Shown here one piece after another: positions 1 through 9,454 of a stretch of DNA of 64,000 nt. The stretch is taken from contig CM001438.1 in NCBI GenBank assembly GCA_000244995.1, positions 4,302,090 to 4,366,089 on the forward strand, in the 5' to 3' direction. This DNA comes from Burkholderiales bacterium JOSHI_001. Its GTDB lineage: Bacteria; Pseudomonadota; Gammaproteobacteria; Burkholderiales; Burkholderiaceae_C. The notes under the pieces are model-generated. The model did no database searches, was not told the origin of the DNA, and saw only the letters and a program-made list of their open reading frames with translations. Position 1 is the stretch's first letter. The number at the start of each line of letters is the position of its first letter. The position numbers and the translations under genes are program-made.

Positions 1-58
1 GCGGCACAAAGCGGATGTCAGCGGCATGTTCGAGGTGCTTTTGTAGAATGTTCATCAT
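1..58 (-). CDS. 5' end of an unidentified gene, cut by the window edge
   Basis: An open frame runs leftwards off the window from ATG at 58 (a second ATG follows at 55). The sequence AGAGGGG lies about six bases upstream of the first ATG and is a good ribosome binding site. Only about 19 residues are visible, beginning MMNILQKHLEHAADIRFVP, which I do not recognise. The gene would be divergent from ileS. With so few codons this could still be chance, although the binding site and the lack of any plus-strand gene here favour a real start. Confidence 0.4.
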   Translation of the reverse strand, partial: MMNILQKHLEHAADIRFVP

Positions 59-251
59 GGCATGCCCCTCTTTGCGCTTCATTAACGCCCATGGGCATGC
101 CGCCCTGCGCCGCCAGACCACGCGCGACCGAATTCAGCGCGCGCGGCCTTAAGCCGCCCGCCGCACCGCCTTCCTGCCCCGGCCGCCCGGCCGGCCCGCG
201 CAGTTTTCCTGTGAAGTCCATCCTGGCGCCACCGCCCGCGCCGCCCCGGTC

Positions 252-3098
252 ATGAGCACACCCGACAACGGCACCGCCCCCGACTACCGCGCCACGCTGA
301 ACCTGCCCGACACGCCCTTCCCGATGCGGGGCGACCTGGCCAAGCGCGAACCCGCGTGGATCCGCCAGTGGGAAGAACACGGCACTTACAAACAATTGCG
401 CGACGCCCGCTGCGGCGCGCCCAAGTTCATCCTGCATGACGGTCCGCCCTATGCCAACGGCGCCATCCACATGGGCCATGCGGTGAACAAGGTGCTGAAG
501 GACATGATCGTGAAGGCGCGCCAGTTGGCCGGTTTTGATGCGATGTACGTGCCGGGCTGGGACTGCCACGGCCTGCCCATTGAGAACGCGATCGAGAAAA
601 AGTTCGGTCGAAATCTCAGCCGCGACGACATGCAGGCCAAAAGCCGCGCCTATGCCACCGAGCAGATCGCTCTGCAGATGGCCGACTTCAAGCGCCTGGG
701 CGTGCTGGGCGACTGGGAACACCGCTATGCCACCATGGACCCGGCCAATGAAGCCGGCGAGATCCGCGCCTTCAAGCGCGTCATCGAACGCGGCTTCGTC
801 TACCGCGGCTTGAAGCCCGTGTACTGGTGCTTCGACTGCGGCTCCTCGCTGGCCGAGTTCGAGATCGAGTACGCCGACAAGAAGAGCCAGACGCTGGACG
901 TGGGCTTTCTGTGCGCCGAACCGGCCAAGCTGGCCGCGGCCTTCGGCATGGCATCGCTGGACAAGGACGCCTTCGCCGTCATCTGGACCACCACCGCCTG
1001 GACCATCCCGGCCAACCAGGCCTTGAACCTGAACCCGGCCCTGGCGTACGCCCTCGTGGACACCGAGCGCGGCCTGCTGGTGCTGGCCGCCACGCTGGTG
1101 GACAAGTGCCTGGCGCGCTACGGCCTCACCGGCCAGATCGTGGCCACCGCGCTGGGCGAGAAGTTGGGCGGCATCGTCTTCAAGCACCCGCTGAGCGCTG
1201 TGGACCCGGGCTACGACCGCGGCAGCCCGGTCTACCTGGCCGACTACGCCACCGCCGACGACGGCACCGGCCTCGTGCACAGCAGCCCGGCCTATGGCCT
1301 GGACGACTTCCAGTCCTGCGTCTCGCACGGCATGAAGACCGACGAGATCCTGAACCCGGTGCAGGGCAACGGCAGCTACGCCGCCGATTTCCCGCTGTTC
1401 GGCGGCCAGAACATCTGGAAGGCGGTGCCTGTCATCATCCAGGCCCTGAAGGACGCCGGCCGGCTGTTTGCCACCGACACCATCACCCACAGCTACCCGC
1501 ACTGCTGGCGCCACAAAAGCCCGGTGATCTACCGCGCGGCGGCCCAGTGGTTCGTGCGCATGGACGAGGGCGAGGGCGTGTTCACCCAGGACAAGGCGCC
1601 CAAGACCCTGCGGCAGATGGCCCTGGCGGCCATCGACGCCACCGGCTTCTACCCCGAGAACGGCCGCGCCCGCCTGCGCGACATGATCGCCAACCGGCCC
1701 GACTGGTGCATCAGCCGCCAGCGCAGCTGGGGCGTGCCCCTGCCCTTCTTCCTGCATGTGGACACGGGCGAATTGCACCCGCGCACCATGGCGATCCTGG
1801 ACCAGGCGGCCGACATCGTGGAACAAGGCGGCATCGAAGCCTGGAGCCGCGTGACGGCGCAGGACATCCTGGGCGCCGAAGACGCGCCGCACTACCGCAA
1901 GAGCAGCGACATCCTGGAGGTGTGGTTCGACTCCGGCAGCACCTTCTGGCACGTGCTGCGCGGCCAGCACCCCGAGGGTTGGCACCGCGAAGGCCCCGAG
2001 GCCGACCTGTACCTGGAAGGCCACGACCAGCACCGCGGCTGGTTCCACAGCTCGCTGCTGCTGGCCTGCGCGCTGTACGACCGTGCGCCCTACCGCGGCC
2101 TGCTCACCCACGGCTTCACGGTGGACAGCCAGGGCCGCAAGATGAGCAAGAGCCTGGGCAATGGCATCGAGCCGCAGAAGGTGAGCGGCACGCTGGGCGC
2201 CGAGATCATCCGCCTGTGGGTGGCGGCGTCCGACTACTCGGGCGACATCGCCGGCGACGACAAGATCCTGGCCCGCGTGGTGGACGGCTATCGGCGCATT
2301 CGCAACACCCTGCGCTTCCTGCTGGCCAACACCAGCGACTTCGACGTCACGAAGGACGCGGCGCCGGCGGACCAGATGCTGGAGATCGACCGCTGGGCAC
2401 TGTCGCGCGCGGCGCAGTTCCAGGCCGAGGTGCTGAAGCACTACCAGGTGTACGAGTTCCACCCGGTGGTGGCCAAGCTGCAGGTGTTCTGCTCGGAAGA
2501 CCTCGGGGCGTTCTACCTCGACGTGCTGAAGGACAGGCTGTACACCACCGCCGCCAACAGCCTGGCGCGGCGCAGCGCGCAGACGGCGCTGTGGCAGATC
2601 ACGCAGGCCATGCTGCGCTGGATGGCGCCCTTCCTGAGCTTCACCGCCGAAGAGGCCTGGGCGCTGCTGGCGCCGGGCCAGGGCTCCATCTTCAAGCAGA
2701 CCTACGCCAACTTCGACGCACCCGACGACGCGCTGCTGGCCAAGTGGGCCCGGGTGCGCGAGATCCGCGAGACCGTGAACAAGGCCATCGAGGACCTGCG
2801 CAGCGGCGGCGGGGTGGGCTCGTCGCTGCAGGCCAATGTGGTGGTCAGCGCCGCGCCGGCCGACCACGCGCTGCTGCACAGCCTGGGCGACGACCTGAAG
2901 TTCGTCTTCATCACGTCGGTGGCGGAACTGGCCACCGGCGATGCCTTGGCGGTACGGGTCAGCGCGTCGTCCGCCAGCAAGTGCGAACGCTGCTGGCACT
3001 GGCGCGATGATGTGGGGCAAGACAGCGCCCACCCTGGGCTGTGCGGGCGCTGCGTCAGCAACCTGTACGGCAGCGGTGAAGCCCGCCGGGTGGCCTGA
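252..3098 (+). CDS. ileS: isoleucyl-tRNA synthetase
   Basis: Class Ia aminoacyl-tRNA synthetase that charges tRNA-Ile and edits misactivated valine; cytoplasmic. The 948-residue protein has the HIGH-type motif HMGH at residues 73-76 and KMSKS at 630-634. A C-terminal zinc finger of the CxxC...CxxC type (KCERC then CGRC) completes the bacterial IleRS layout. The N-terminus aligns with the usual family start ([20 protein letters not shown]), so ATG 252 is accepted although no clear Shine-Dalgarno is visible. In many proteobacteria lspA follows directly; here two unrelated genes intervene. Confidence 0.97.
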   Translation: MSTPDNGTAPDYRATLNLPDTPFPMRGDLAKREPAWIRQWEEHGTYKQLRDARCGAPKFILHDGPPYANGAIHMGHAVNKVLKDMIVKARQLAGFDAMYVPGWDCHGLPIENAIEKKFGRNLSRDDMQAKSRAYATEQIALQMADFKRLGVLGDWEHRYATMDPANEAGEIRAFKRVIERGFVYRGLKPVYWCFDCGSSLAEFEIEYADKKSQTLDVGFLCAEPAKLAAAFGMASLDKDAFAVIWTTTAWTIPANQALNLNPALAYALVDTERGLLVLAATLVDKCLARYGLTGQIVATALGEKLGGIVFKHPLSAVDPGYDRGSPVYLADYATADDGTGLVHSSPAYGLDDFQSCVSHGMKTDEILNPVQGNGSYAADFPLFGGQNIWKAVPVIIQALKDAGRLFATDTITHSYPHCWRHKSPVIYRAAAQWFVRMDEGEGVFTQDKAPKTLRQMALAAIDATGFYPENGRARLRDMIANRPDWCISRQRSWGVPLPFFLHVDTGELHPRTMAILDQAADIVEQGGIEAWSRVTAQDILGAEDAPHYRKSSDILEVWFDSGSTFWHVLRGQHPEGWHREGPEADLYLEGHDQHRGWFHSSLLLACALYDRAPYRGLLTHGFTVDSQGRKMSKSLGNGIEPQKVSGTLGAEIIRLWVAASDYSGDIAGDDKILARVVDGYRRIRNTLRFLLANTSDFDVTKDAAPADQMLEIDRWALSRAAQFQAEVLKHYQVYEFHPVVAKLQVFCSEDLGAFYLDVLKDRLYTTAANSLARRSAQTALWQITQAMLRWMAPFLSFTAEEAWALLAPGQGSIFKQTYANFDAPDDALLAKWARVREIRETVNKAIEDLRSGGGVGSSLQANVVVSAAPADHALLHSLGDDLKFVFITSVAELATGDALAVRVSASSASKCERCWHWRDDVGQDSAHPGLCGRCVSNLYGSGEARRVA

Positions 3099-3230
3099 CC
3101 AGCCTGGGCCAGCGATCCAGGCTGTTTAAGTTCTTCGGGCGCCGGTCTGCGCCATACTGCCGCCCCATGGCCGAACACACCCGCGCAGACGGGCCAGGCC
3201 GGCAGGGGGCGGCGGCAAGTCGGGACAGCA

Positions 3231-5090
3231 TTGGCACCCACACACGACGACGATCTGGCCCAGTTGGCGCGAGCGCTGGGTGTGCCCCTGGACGCCGAAC
3301 GGCGCGAGCGGGTGGCCGAGGAGCAGCTGCGCATGGTGCTGTCGCACACGCGCGCCGGCACCCTGGTGGCCACCGCCTTCGCCTTGCTGATGGCGCTGCA
3401 CCTGTCCCCCGGGCCCGGCCCGCTGGCCCTGGGCAGTTGGATCGGCGCCAAGCTGGCCTTGGCCCTGACCCGCGTGGGCCTGTGGAAGGCGCGCCAGCGC
3501 GTGGTGCTGCCGCCGGACAAGCCGAAGTGGCGGCGCCTGATCTACGGTTCGCTGGCGCTGGACGGCACGGTCTTCGGCGTGGCCGGCTTCTGGGCCATGG
3601 GCCAGGCCGAGCCCACCGCCGCGCTGGTGGCCGCCACGCTGGCCTGCATCAGTTGCGTGGCCACCTTCGGGCTGCAGGTGCGGCTGGCGGCCACCGCGGC
3701 CTACGTGGCGCCCATCCTGGTGCCCACCGCCCTGGCCCTGGTGCTGCGCGGCGACGACTTCGGCTGGGTGGGCGGCTTCGGCTTGCTGCTGCTGCTGGGG
3801 CTGACGCTGGTCACCGCACGCGGTGCGCAGAAGCGCCTGGCTGCCAACGAACTGCTGAAGCTGCACGCCCAGTCGCTGCTGGCCGAGCGCGAAGCGGCTC
3901 TGGCGCTGGCCCAGCGCCAGAGCGCGGTGAAGTCGCAGTTCGTCGCGAAGGTGAGCCACGAACTGCGAACTCCGCTGCACGGCATCCTGGGCCTGACGCG
4001 CCTGCTGCTGGGCCAGGTGCGCGAGCCCGAGCAGATCAGCCGCGTGGCGCTGATCGAAAACTCCGGCACCCACCTGCTGGCGCTGATCAACGACCTGCTG
4101 GACGTCTCGCGCATCGAATCCGGCCAGTTCCACATGCACAACGAAGCCTTCGACCTGGTGGCCGAGGTGGAAAAGGTGGTGCAGGTGTTTGCGGTGCGGG
4201 CCACCGACAAGGGCCTCACCCTGGGCATGGACAGCGCGCTGCCGCGGCCCTGCTGGGTGCGGGGCGACCCCGCGCGGCTGCGGCAGGTGCTGAACAACCT
4301 GCTGGGCAACGCCGTGAAATTCACGCAGCAAGGCGGCATCACGCTGCGGCTGAAGCGGCCCGGTGCCAAGGACATGGTGGTCATCGAGGTGCAGGACAGC
4401 GGTGTGGGCATCGCCGAGGCCGACATCGGCCTGATCTTCCAGCCTTTCGCGCAGTCGGCCCGGGCCGCCGGCCAGCCGGCCGAAGGCGCCGGTCTGGGGC
4501 TGACCATCGCGCGCGAGATCGCGAACGGCATGGGTGGCGAGATCGCCGTGCGCAGCCAACTGGGCCGCGGCACCACCTTCGAGTTCAGTGCCCGCCTGCC
4601 GCCCAGCGCGCCGGCGCCCGCGAATGCGGCGCCCAGCGCGCCGCCGCCACCCCCACCCGCCGTGGTACCCGCCCCGGCAGGACCGCCCTCGCCCGGTGCC
4701 CTGCCGCGCCAGGTGCTGGTGGCCGAGGACGACGATGTGAACGCGATGATCGTGATGGCCTACCTGGAAGCCCTGGGCGTGGCCGCACGGCGGGTGAACA
4801 ACGGCCTGCAGGCGGTGGAACACGCCACCGTGCCCGGCCAGCGACCCGACCTGGTGCTGATGGATTGCCGCATGCCCACGCTGGACGGCATGGCCGCCAC
4901 ACGCCAGATTCGCCAGCAGGAGCAGCAGCGCGGCTGGCCGCGTCTGCCCGTCATTGCGCTGACCGCCACCAGCGCCGAGGTGGACCGTGCCACCTGCCTG
5001 GCCGCCGGCATGGACGACTTTGTCTCCAAGCCCTTCACACGCGACGAACTGATGCGCGCCCTGGCCCGATTCGGACCCGCAGCGCGTTGA
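3231..5090 (+). CDS. membrane-bound hybrid sensor histidine kinase with C-terminal receiver domain
   Basis: A 619-residue hybrid kinase for phosphorelay signalling at the inner membrane. Residues about 40-195 form five or six hydrophobic segments with no recognisable periplasmic sensor. A short coiled coil leads to the dimerisation/phosphoacceptor domain (H243 in VSHELRTPLHG). The ATPase domain shows the N box (NNLLGNAVKF, about 355-364), the G1 box (D389-x-G-x-G) and the G2 box (GAGLGLTIA). After a Pro/Ala-rich linker (about 458-490) comes a receiver domain with an acidic patch near 500-502, D545 as phosphoacceptor and K600. There is no DNA-binding output domain, so it must pass the phosphate on. 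The frame opens at TTG 3231 without a good binding site, so the true start could lie slightly downstream. Confidence 0.88.
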   Translation: MAPTHDDDLAQLARALGVPLDAERRERVAEEQLRMVLSHTRAGTLVATAFALLMALHLSPGPGPLALGSWIGAKLALALTRVGLWKARQRVVLPPDKPKWRRLIYGSLALDGTVFGVAGFWAMGQAEPTAALVAATLACISCVATFGLQVRLAATAAYVAPILVPTALALVLRGDDFGWVGGFGLLLLLGLTLVTARGAQKRLAANELLKLHAQSLLAEREAALALAQRQSAVKSQFVAKVSHELRTPLHGILGLTRLLLGQVREPEQISRVALIENSGTHLLALINDLLDVSRIESGQFHMHNEAFDLVAEVEKVVQVFAVRATDKGLTLGMDSALPRPCWVRGDPARLRQVLNNLLGNAVKFTQQGGITLRLKRPGAKDMVVIEVQDSGVGIAEADIGLIFQPFAQSARAAGQPAEGAGLGLTIAREIANGMGGEIAVRSQLGRGTTFEFSARLPPSAPAPANAAPSAPPPPPPAVVPAPAGPPSPGALPRQVLVAEDDDVNAMIVMAYLEALGVAARRVNNGLQAVEHATVPGQRPDLVLMDCRMPTLDGMAATRQIRQQEQQRGWPRLPVIALTATSAEVDRATCLAAGMDDFVSKPFTRDELMRALARFGPAAR

Positions 5091-5102
5091 CGTATTGCGG
5101 GG

Positions 5103-5783
5103 TCAGGCCGCCAGCGGGTGCTGGAGTTCGACCTCGGCCTGGCTCTCTTCCACGTCACCGAACAATTGCAGGTCGGGGTGGAAAGTGTCCACCATGAACG
5201 GGTACAGGCCATGGCCCTTGGCCAGCCAGGTGCGTTCGGCGGCCACCACGTCAAAGGCCAGGATGCGGTGCGGCAGGCCGCCGGCATGCGCCAGCGGCAC
5301 ACGCTGGTCGGGCGCCAGCACGTCGATGAATCCCAGCGCGCGGTAGATGCGGATGAGGGCATCGCTGCGCGCGCCGATGACCAGCCAGCGGATCTGGTTG
5401 GCCAGGCAGTACAGGTAGCTGGCCTTGAACAGCGCCAGGCGGGCCTGGCTGTCGGCGCCGGGGGCCACGGCCAGGCGGGTGATCTCGGCCCGGGTGTGGC
5501 CCGACAACCACGGCGGCAGGATCAGGCTGCTTTCCAGCTGCAGCGCGCGTCGCGGGTTGCCGCGCTGCACGCGCGCGGTGCCGATGGCGCTGCCGCTGTC
5601 CTTGTCGCGGCACAGCAGCACGCCCATGGCGGCCTGGCGGTCCTGCGCGTCGGGCTGGGCCAAGGTGCTGCCCAGCGCCGGCACATGGTGGCCATAGGCC
5701 TGCGCACGCACGCGGGCGGCAGCCTGCAGGTCGGCCTCGCAACGGGCCAGCCGGACGGTGAAGCTCAGGTTCGATGAACTCAC
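5103..5783 (-). CDS. FeeM-like N-acyl amino acid synthase / GNAT-fold acyltransferase
   Basis: About 226 residues. The pattern RLARCEADLQAAARVRAQAY, then EITRLAVAP, a run like ALFKASYLYCLANQIRWLVI and then RIYRALGF resembles the FeeM/LuxI-like branch of the GNAT fold, which transfers acyl chains from acyl-ACP to amino-acid-type acceptors. The start chosen is GTG 5783 because GGGAG lies eight bases upstream; an in-frame GTG at 5810 has no such site. It converges on the hybrid kinase gene with a 12-base gap. The acceptor and acyl donor cannot be read from the sequence. An ordinary small-molecule acetyltransferase is the alternative. Confidence 0.62.
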   Translation of the reverse strand: MSSSNLSFTVRLARCEADLQAAARVRAQAYGHHVPALGSTLAQPDAQDRQAAMGVLLCRDKDSGSAIGTARVQRGNPRRALQLESSLILPPWLSGHTRAEITRLAVAPGADSQARLALFKASYLYCLANQIRWLVIGARSDALIRIYRALGFIDVLAPDQRVPLAHAGGLPHRILAFDVVAAERTWLAKGHGLYPFMVDTFHPDLQLFGDVEESQAEVELQHPLAA

Positions 5784-6028
5784 GATGCACACTCCCAACG
5801 GAAAATCCACTCGATCGCTGCGTCACATGATTGGCAACGCAGGTCACAAGTTAGCGGCCCCAGGGTGCAGGCGGTCCTGGGAAAAGCACCACGTTGCGGG
5901 CGCATCCTGTTCGTGATGGCTTGCCGGCAGCTTGCGCGCAAGCCCTTCACCAGAGGCCCGAGCGCGGCTGCGGATACAGTTGCGGCGATCGCGCGGCCCG
6001 CTGGGCCGCGAACCCCCGGTTCTCCTCC

Positions 6029-6526
6029 ATGGCCAAAAGCGCTGCGTCCTCTTCGTCCTCTCTTGTCTTGTGGCTGGGCCTGGCCGGGGTGGTGATCCTG
6101 CTGGATCAGTTCAGCAAGACCGTGATCATCGGCCAGTTCCGTTTGCACGACAGCCTGACGGTCACCCCCTGGTTCAACCTGGTGCGCTGGCACAACCCCG
6201 GCGCGGCCTTCTCCTTCCTGGCCTGGGCCTCGGGCTGGCAGCGCTGGTTCTTCGTCGTGCTGGGGCTGGTGGCGTCGGGCTTCATCGTCTGGATGTTGCG
6301 CACCCACCCGACGCAGAAGCTGTTCTGCTTCTCGGTCAGCCTGGTGATGGGCGGCGCGCTGGGCAATGTGATCGACCGCCTGGTGCATGGCTACGTGGTG
6401 GACTTCATCCAGTTGCACCACCGCGGGTGGGTCTTCCCGGCCTTCAACCTGGCCGACAGCGCCATCACGCTGGGCGCGGTGTGCCTGGTGCTGGATGAAC
6501 TGCTGCGCGTGCGGCGCGGCCGATAG
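6029..6526 (+). CDS. lspA: lipoprotein signal peptidase (signal peptidase II)
   Basis: Inner-membrane aspartyl protease that removes the signal peptide from diacylglyceryl-modified prolipoproteins. The 165-residue protein has four hydrophobic segments and the family motifs DQFSK (26-30), NPGAAFSF (56-63), GNVIDR (112-117) and FNLADS. The catalytic aspartates are D125 (YVVDFI) and D143 (NLADS). ATG 6029 is chosen because upstream in-frame codons encode a non-conserved Arg/Ala-rich stretch and 165 residues is the usual family length. The window's own substrates would include the lipobox proteins at 15855 and 46389. Confidence 0.95.
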   Translation: MAKSAASSSSSLVLWLGLAGVVILLDQFSKTVIIGQFRLHDSLTVTPWFNLVRWHNPGAAFSFLAWASGWQRWFFVVLGLVASGFIVWMLRTHPTQKLFCFSVSLVMGGALGNVIDRLVHGYVVDFIQLHHRGWVFPAFNLADSAITLGAVCLVLDELLRVRRGR

Positions 6527-6540
6527 GCGACACCCGGACG

Positions 6541-7284
6541 ATGGCCCCGGCGCCCCTGCCCTGGCTGGACGACGACAGCCCGCTGCCGCCCACCCACGAG
6601 GCGCAGGGCCCCGACAGCGACACCCCCGGCCTGCTGGCGCTGGGCGGCCGGGTCAGCCCGGCCCGCCTGGAGCTGGCCTACCGCCAGGGTGTGTTCCCGT
6701 GGTACGGCCCCGGGCTGCCGGTGATGTGGTGGGCGCCCGACCCGCGCATGGTGCTGCCGGTGGCCGAGTTCCGCATCTCCACCACCTTCCGCAAGACGTT
6801 GCGCCGCTTCGCCCGCACGCCGGGCTGCGAGATCCGCATCGACAGCGCCTTCGCGGACGTGATGCAGGCCTGCGCCGACGCGCCGCGCCAGGGCCAGGCC
6901 GGCACCTGGATCGTGCCCGAGATGCTGCGCGCCTACCGCGACTGGCACGCCCAGGGCCGCGTGCACAGTGTGGAGACCTGGATCGACGGTGAACTGGCCG
7001 GCGGCCTGTATGGCGTGGGCATCGGCCGCATGTTCTTTGGCGAAAGCATGTTCGCCCGCCGCACCGATGCCAGCAAGGTGGCCCTGGCGGCGCTGGTGGC
7101 GCTGTGCCGGGCCCACGGCATCCCGCTCATCGACTGCCAGCAGAACACCCAGCACCTGGGCAGCCTGGGCGGGCGGGAGCTTTCCCGCACCGCGTTCGAG
7201 CGCCACCTGTCCGAGGTGTTGCCGCTGCAGGGGCCCAAAGAATGGACCTATGATTCACGCTGGTGGGCGCTGCTGGGCCTGTGA
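6541..7284 (+). CDS. aat: leucyl/phenylalanyl-tRNA--protein transferase
   Basis: Transfers Leu or Phe from aminoacyl-tRNA to N-terminal Arg/Lys of proteins, creating N-degrons for ClpS/ClpAP. The 247-residue protein shows the family core: YRQGVFPWY near residue 42, MWWAPDPRMVL, then GVGIGRMFFGESMF and an IDCQQNTQHLGSLGGRELSR-type segment. ATG 6541 follows lspA by 14 bases, so the two are probably co-transcribed. The next gene, bpt, encodes the other bacterial N-degron transferase. Confidence 0.96.
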   Translation: MAPAPLPWLDDDSPLPPTHEAQGPDSDTPGLLALGGRVSPARLELAYRQGVFPWYGPGLPVMWWAPDPRMVLPVAEFRISTTFRKTLRRFARTPGCEIRIDSAFADVMQACADAPRQGQAGTWIVPEMLRAYRDWHAQGRVHSVETWIDGELAGGLYGVGIGRMFFGESMFARRTDASKVALAALVALCRAHGIPLIDCQQNTQHLGSLGGRELSRTAFERHLSEVLPLQGPKEWTYDSRWWALLGL

Positions 7285-7314
7285 CGGCCCGGCGCCCGCG
7301 GGAGAGATTGGCGC

Positions 7315-8070
7315 GTGACGCATCCCAAGGAGCTACCGCTGTCGTCGCTGCAGTTCTATGCGACGGCGCCTTACCCTTGCAGCTACCTGCCCGACCGCCA
7401 GGCGCGTTCGCAGGTGGCCACGCCCAGCCACCTCATCCATGCCGACGCCTATTCAGGCCTGGTGGCCAACGGCTTCCGGCGCAGCGGCATGTTCACCTAC
7501 CGGCCCTACTGCGATTCGTGCAGCGCCTGCGTGCCGCTGCGGGTGCCGGTGGCCAGCTTCAAGCCCACCCGCAGCCAGAAACGCGCCCAGCGCCAGCACC
7601 AGGGCCTGAAGGCGCGCGTGCTGCGCCTGGGCTTCGTGCCCGAGCACTACCAGCTGTACCTGCGCTACCAGGCCGGACGCCATGCCGGCGGCGGCATGGA
7701 CCACGACAGCGTGGACCAGTACACCCAGTTCCTGCTGCAAAGCCGGGTCAACTCCCGCCTGGTGGAGTTCCGCGAACCCCAGGCCGACGGCAGCACCTGC
7801 GCGCTGAAGATGGTGTCCATCGTGGATGTGCTGAACGACGGCATCTCGGCGGTCTACACCTTCTACGAGCCCGAGCCCAACACCAGCTACGGCACCTACA
7901 GCGTGCTGTGGCAGATTGAACAGACCCAGCTGCTGGGCCTGCCCCACCTGTACCTGGGCTACTGGATCGCGCAAAGCCCCAAGATGGCCTACAAGGCCGG
8001 CTTCGGGCCGCACCAGCGGCTGGAGAACGGCCGCTGGATGGACGTGGTGGACCCGGCGCCCACCCTCTGA
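7315..8070 (+). CDS. bpt: aspartate/glutamate leucyltransferase (arginyltransferase-like, Bpt)
   Basis: Adds Leu to proteins with N-terminal Asp or Glu, feeding the same ClpS degradation route as Aat. The 251-residue ATE-type protein begins with the conserved [21 protein letters not shown] block. It continues through [12 protein letters not shown], a cysteine-rich YCDSCSAC segment, and the C-terminal YLGYWI...MAYKAGFGP-type segment. It starts at GTG 7315 with GGGAGAGA about seven bases upstream, 30 bases after aat. Confidence 0.94.
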   Translation: MTHPKELPLSSLQFYATAPYPCSYLPDRQARSQVATPSHLIHADAYSGLVANGFRRSGMFTYRPYCDSCSACVPLRVPVASFKPTRSQKRAQRQHQGLKARVLRLGFVPEHYQLYLRYQAGRHAGGGMDHDSVDQYTQFLLQSRVNSRLVEFREPQADGSTCALKMVSIVDVLNDGISAVYTFYEPEPNTSYGTYSVLWQIEQTQLLGLPHLYLGYWIAQSPKMAYKAGFGPHQRLENGRWMDVVDPAPTL

Positions 8071-8077
8071 AAACCGG

Positions 8078-9382
8078 CTAGGCGCCGGCCACCCGCCAGA
8101 CCACGTCGCCCACGTCGTCGGCCACCAGCAGCGACTTGCCATCGGGGCCGATCACCACGCCCACCGGGCGGCCGTAGGACACCGACTCGTCCGGCGCCAG
8201 GAAGCCCCACAGCACATCGCGCGGCGGCCCGGCCGGGCGGCCATCGGCAAAGGGCACGAACACCACCCGGTAGCCACTGAGGGTGCTGCGGTTCCAGGAC
8301 CCGTGCTGGCCGATCACCATGCCGTCCACGTCGAAACCCGGCAGCGTGCCGGCCGGCATCCAGCACAGGCCCAGGGACGCGGTGTGCCCGCCCAGTGCGT
8401 AGTCGGGCGTCAGCGCACGGGCCACCAGGTCAGGGTTGGCGGTCACGCGGTCGTCCACCGTCTTGCCCCAGTAGCAGTGAGGCCAGCCGTAGAAGGCGCC
8501 GTCGATCACCGAGCTCAGGTAATCGGGCGGGGTTTCGTCGCCCAGGCCGTCGCGTTCGTTCACCACCGTCCACAGCCGGCCGGTGACCGGCTCCCAGGCC
8601 AGGCCCACCGGGTTGCGCAGGCCACCGGCATAGAGGCGGCACTGGTTCGTGGCCAGGTCCAGTTCGCAGATGCAGGCCCGTCCTTCTTCGGCCTGCAGCC
8701 CTTCGTCGGCGATGTTGGTGAGCGAGCCCACGCCCACGTACAGCCGGCGTCCATCACGGCTGGGCAGCAGGCTGCGCGTCCAGTGGCCGCCCGGCTTGAA
8801 GCTGCACAGGCGCCGTCCGGGCGCGCTGATCTGGGTGGCGCCCGGCGTGTAGGGAAAGGCCAACACCCCGTCGGTGTTGCCGACGTAATAGGTGTCACCC
8901 ACCAGGGCCATGCCGAAGGGCTGGTTCAGCTGGTCCAGCAGGGTGTGGCGCTGCTCGGCCACGCCGTCGCCGTCGGCGTCGCGCAGCAGGGTGATGCGGT
9001 TGGGGCTGTCGCCCAGCGCGGCGGCACGGCGCATGGTGGCCGCCATCGCGTGGTCGAACAGGCTGCGCGGCTGGCCGGCGGTCTGCAGCGCCTCGGCCAC
9101 GGTCACGTCGCCATTGGGCAGCACCAGCAGCCAGCGCGGGTGCTTCAGCCCGCTGGCAAAGGCGTTCACCTTCAGCCCCGCCGCCGCTTGGGGCAACTGC
9201 CCGGGACCCCAGCCCTGGGCCGTGGGCATCTTCAGGGTGGGCAGGCGGCCCTGGGGCCGCGCCGGCGGAATCTGCGGTGCCGTGCCCACGGCCTGGCCAA
9301 GCTCCTGGCCCTGCCGCCGCCACAGGATGGCGCCGGCACCCACCAGGGCCACCGCGCGGGCCAGAACGTCGTAAACCGCCAT
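8078..9382 (-). CDS. PQQ-dependent sugar (L-sorbosone-type) dehydrogenase, membrane-anchored
   Basis: A 434-residue beta-propeller enzyme of the soluble glucose/sorbosone dehydrogenase family, which oxidises aldoses or related compounds with PQQ and acts in the periplasm. One hydrophobic N-terminal segment (about residues 5-20) should anchor it. Visible blade motifs are GLKHPRWLLVLPNGDVTVAE, RNPVGLAWEP and the ending LLVADDVGDVVWRV. ATG 9382 has AAGGAGA upstream; the frame stays open well beyond it but without family similarity. It converges on bpt (seven-base gap) and diverges from dbpA. The substrate is not deducible, and no PQQ biosynthesis genes lie in the window. Confidence 0.8.
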   Translation of the reverse strand: MAVYDVLARAVALVGAGAILWRRQGQELGQAVGTAPQIPPARPQGRLPTLKMPTAQGWGPGQLPQAAAGLKVNAFASGLKHPRWLLVLPNGDVTVAEALQTAGQPRSLFDHAMAATMRRAAALGDSPNRITLLRDADGDGVAEQRHTLLDQLNQPFGMALVGDTYYVGNTDGVLAFPYTPGATQISAPGRRLCSFKPGGHWTRSLLPSRDGRRLYVGVGSLTNIADEGLQAEEGRACICELDLATNQCRLYAGGLRNPVGLAWEPVTGRLWTVVNERDGLGDETPPDYLSSVIDGAFYGWPHCYWGKTVDDRVTANPDLVARALTPDYALGGHTASLGLCWMPAGTLPGFDVDGMVIGQHGSWNRSTLSGYRVVFVPFADGRPAGPPRDVLWGFLAPDESVSYGRPVGVVIGPDGKSLLVADDVGDVVWRVAGA

Positions 9383-9454
9383 CGAAGGTCTCCTTGAGCC
9401 GGCGCGCATTGTGATGCCGAAGGTGAATGGCCGCCACGCACCGACAATCCCCCC

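Noticed and set aside
59-102. Two GGCATGCC octamers near the left edge
   Set aside because: They are short self-palindromes, and one overlaps the spacer before the partial gene start. There is no third copy or spacing pattern to suggest an operator.
18-3032. 1,004-codon open frame antisense to ileS
   Set aside because: The translation is low-complexity (His, Gln, Val, Ala, Gly-rich) with no family motifs. High-GC coding DNA leaves such antisense frames open by chance, and ileS motifs are intact on the other strand.
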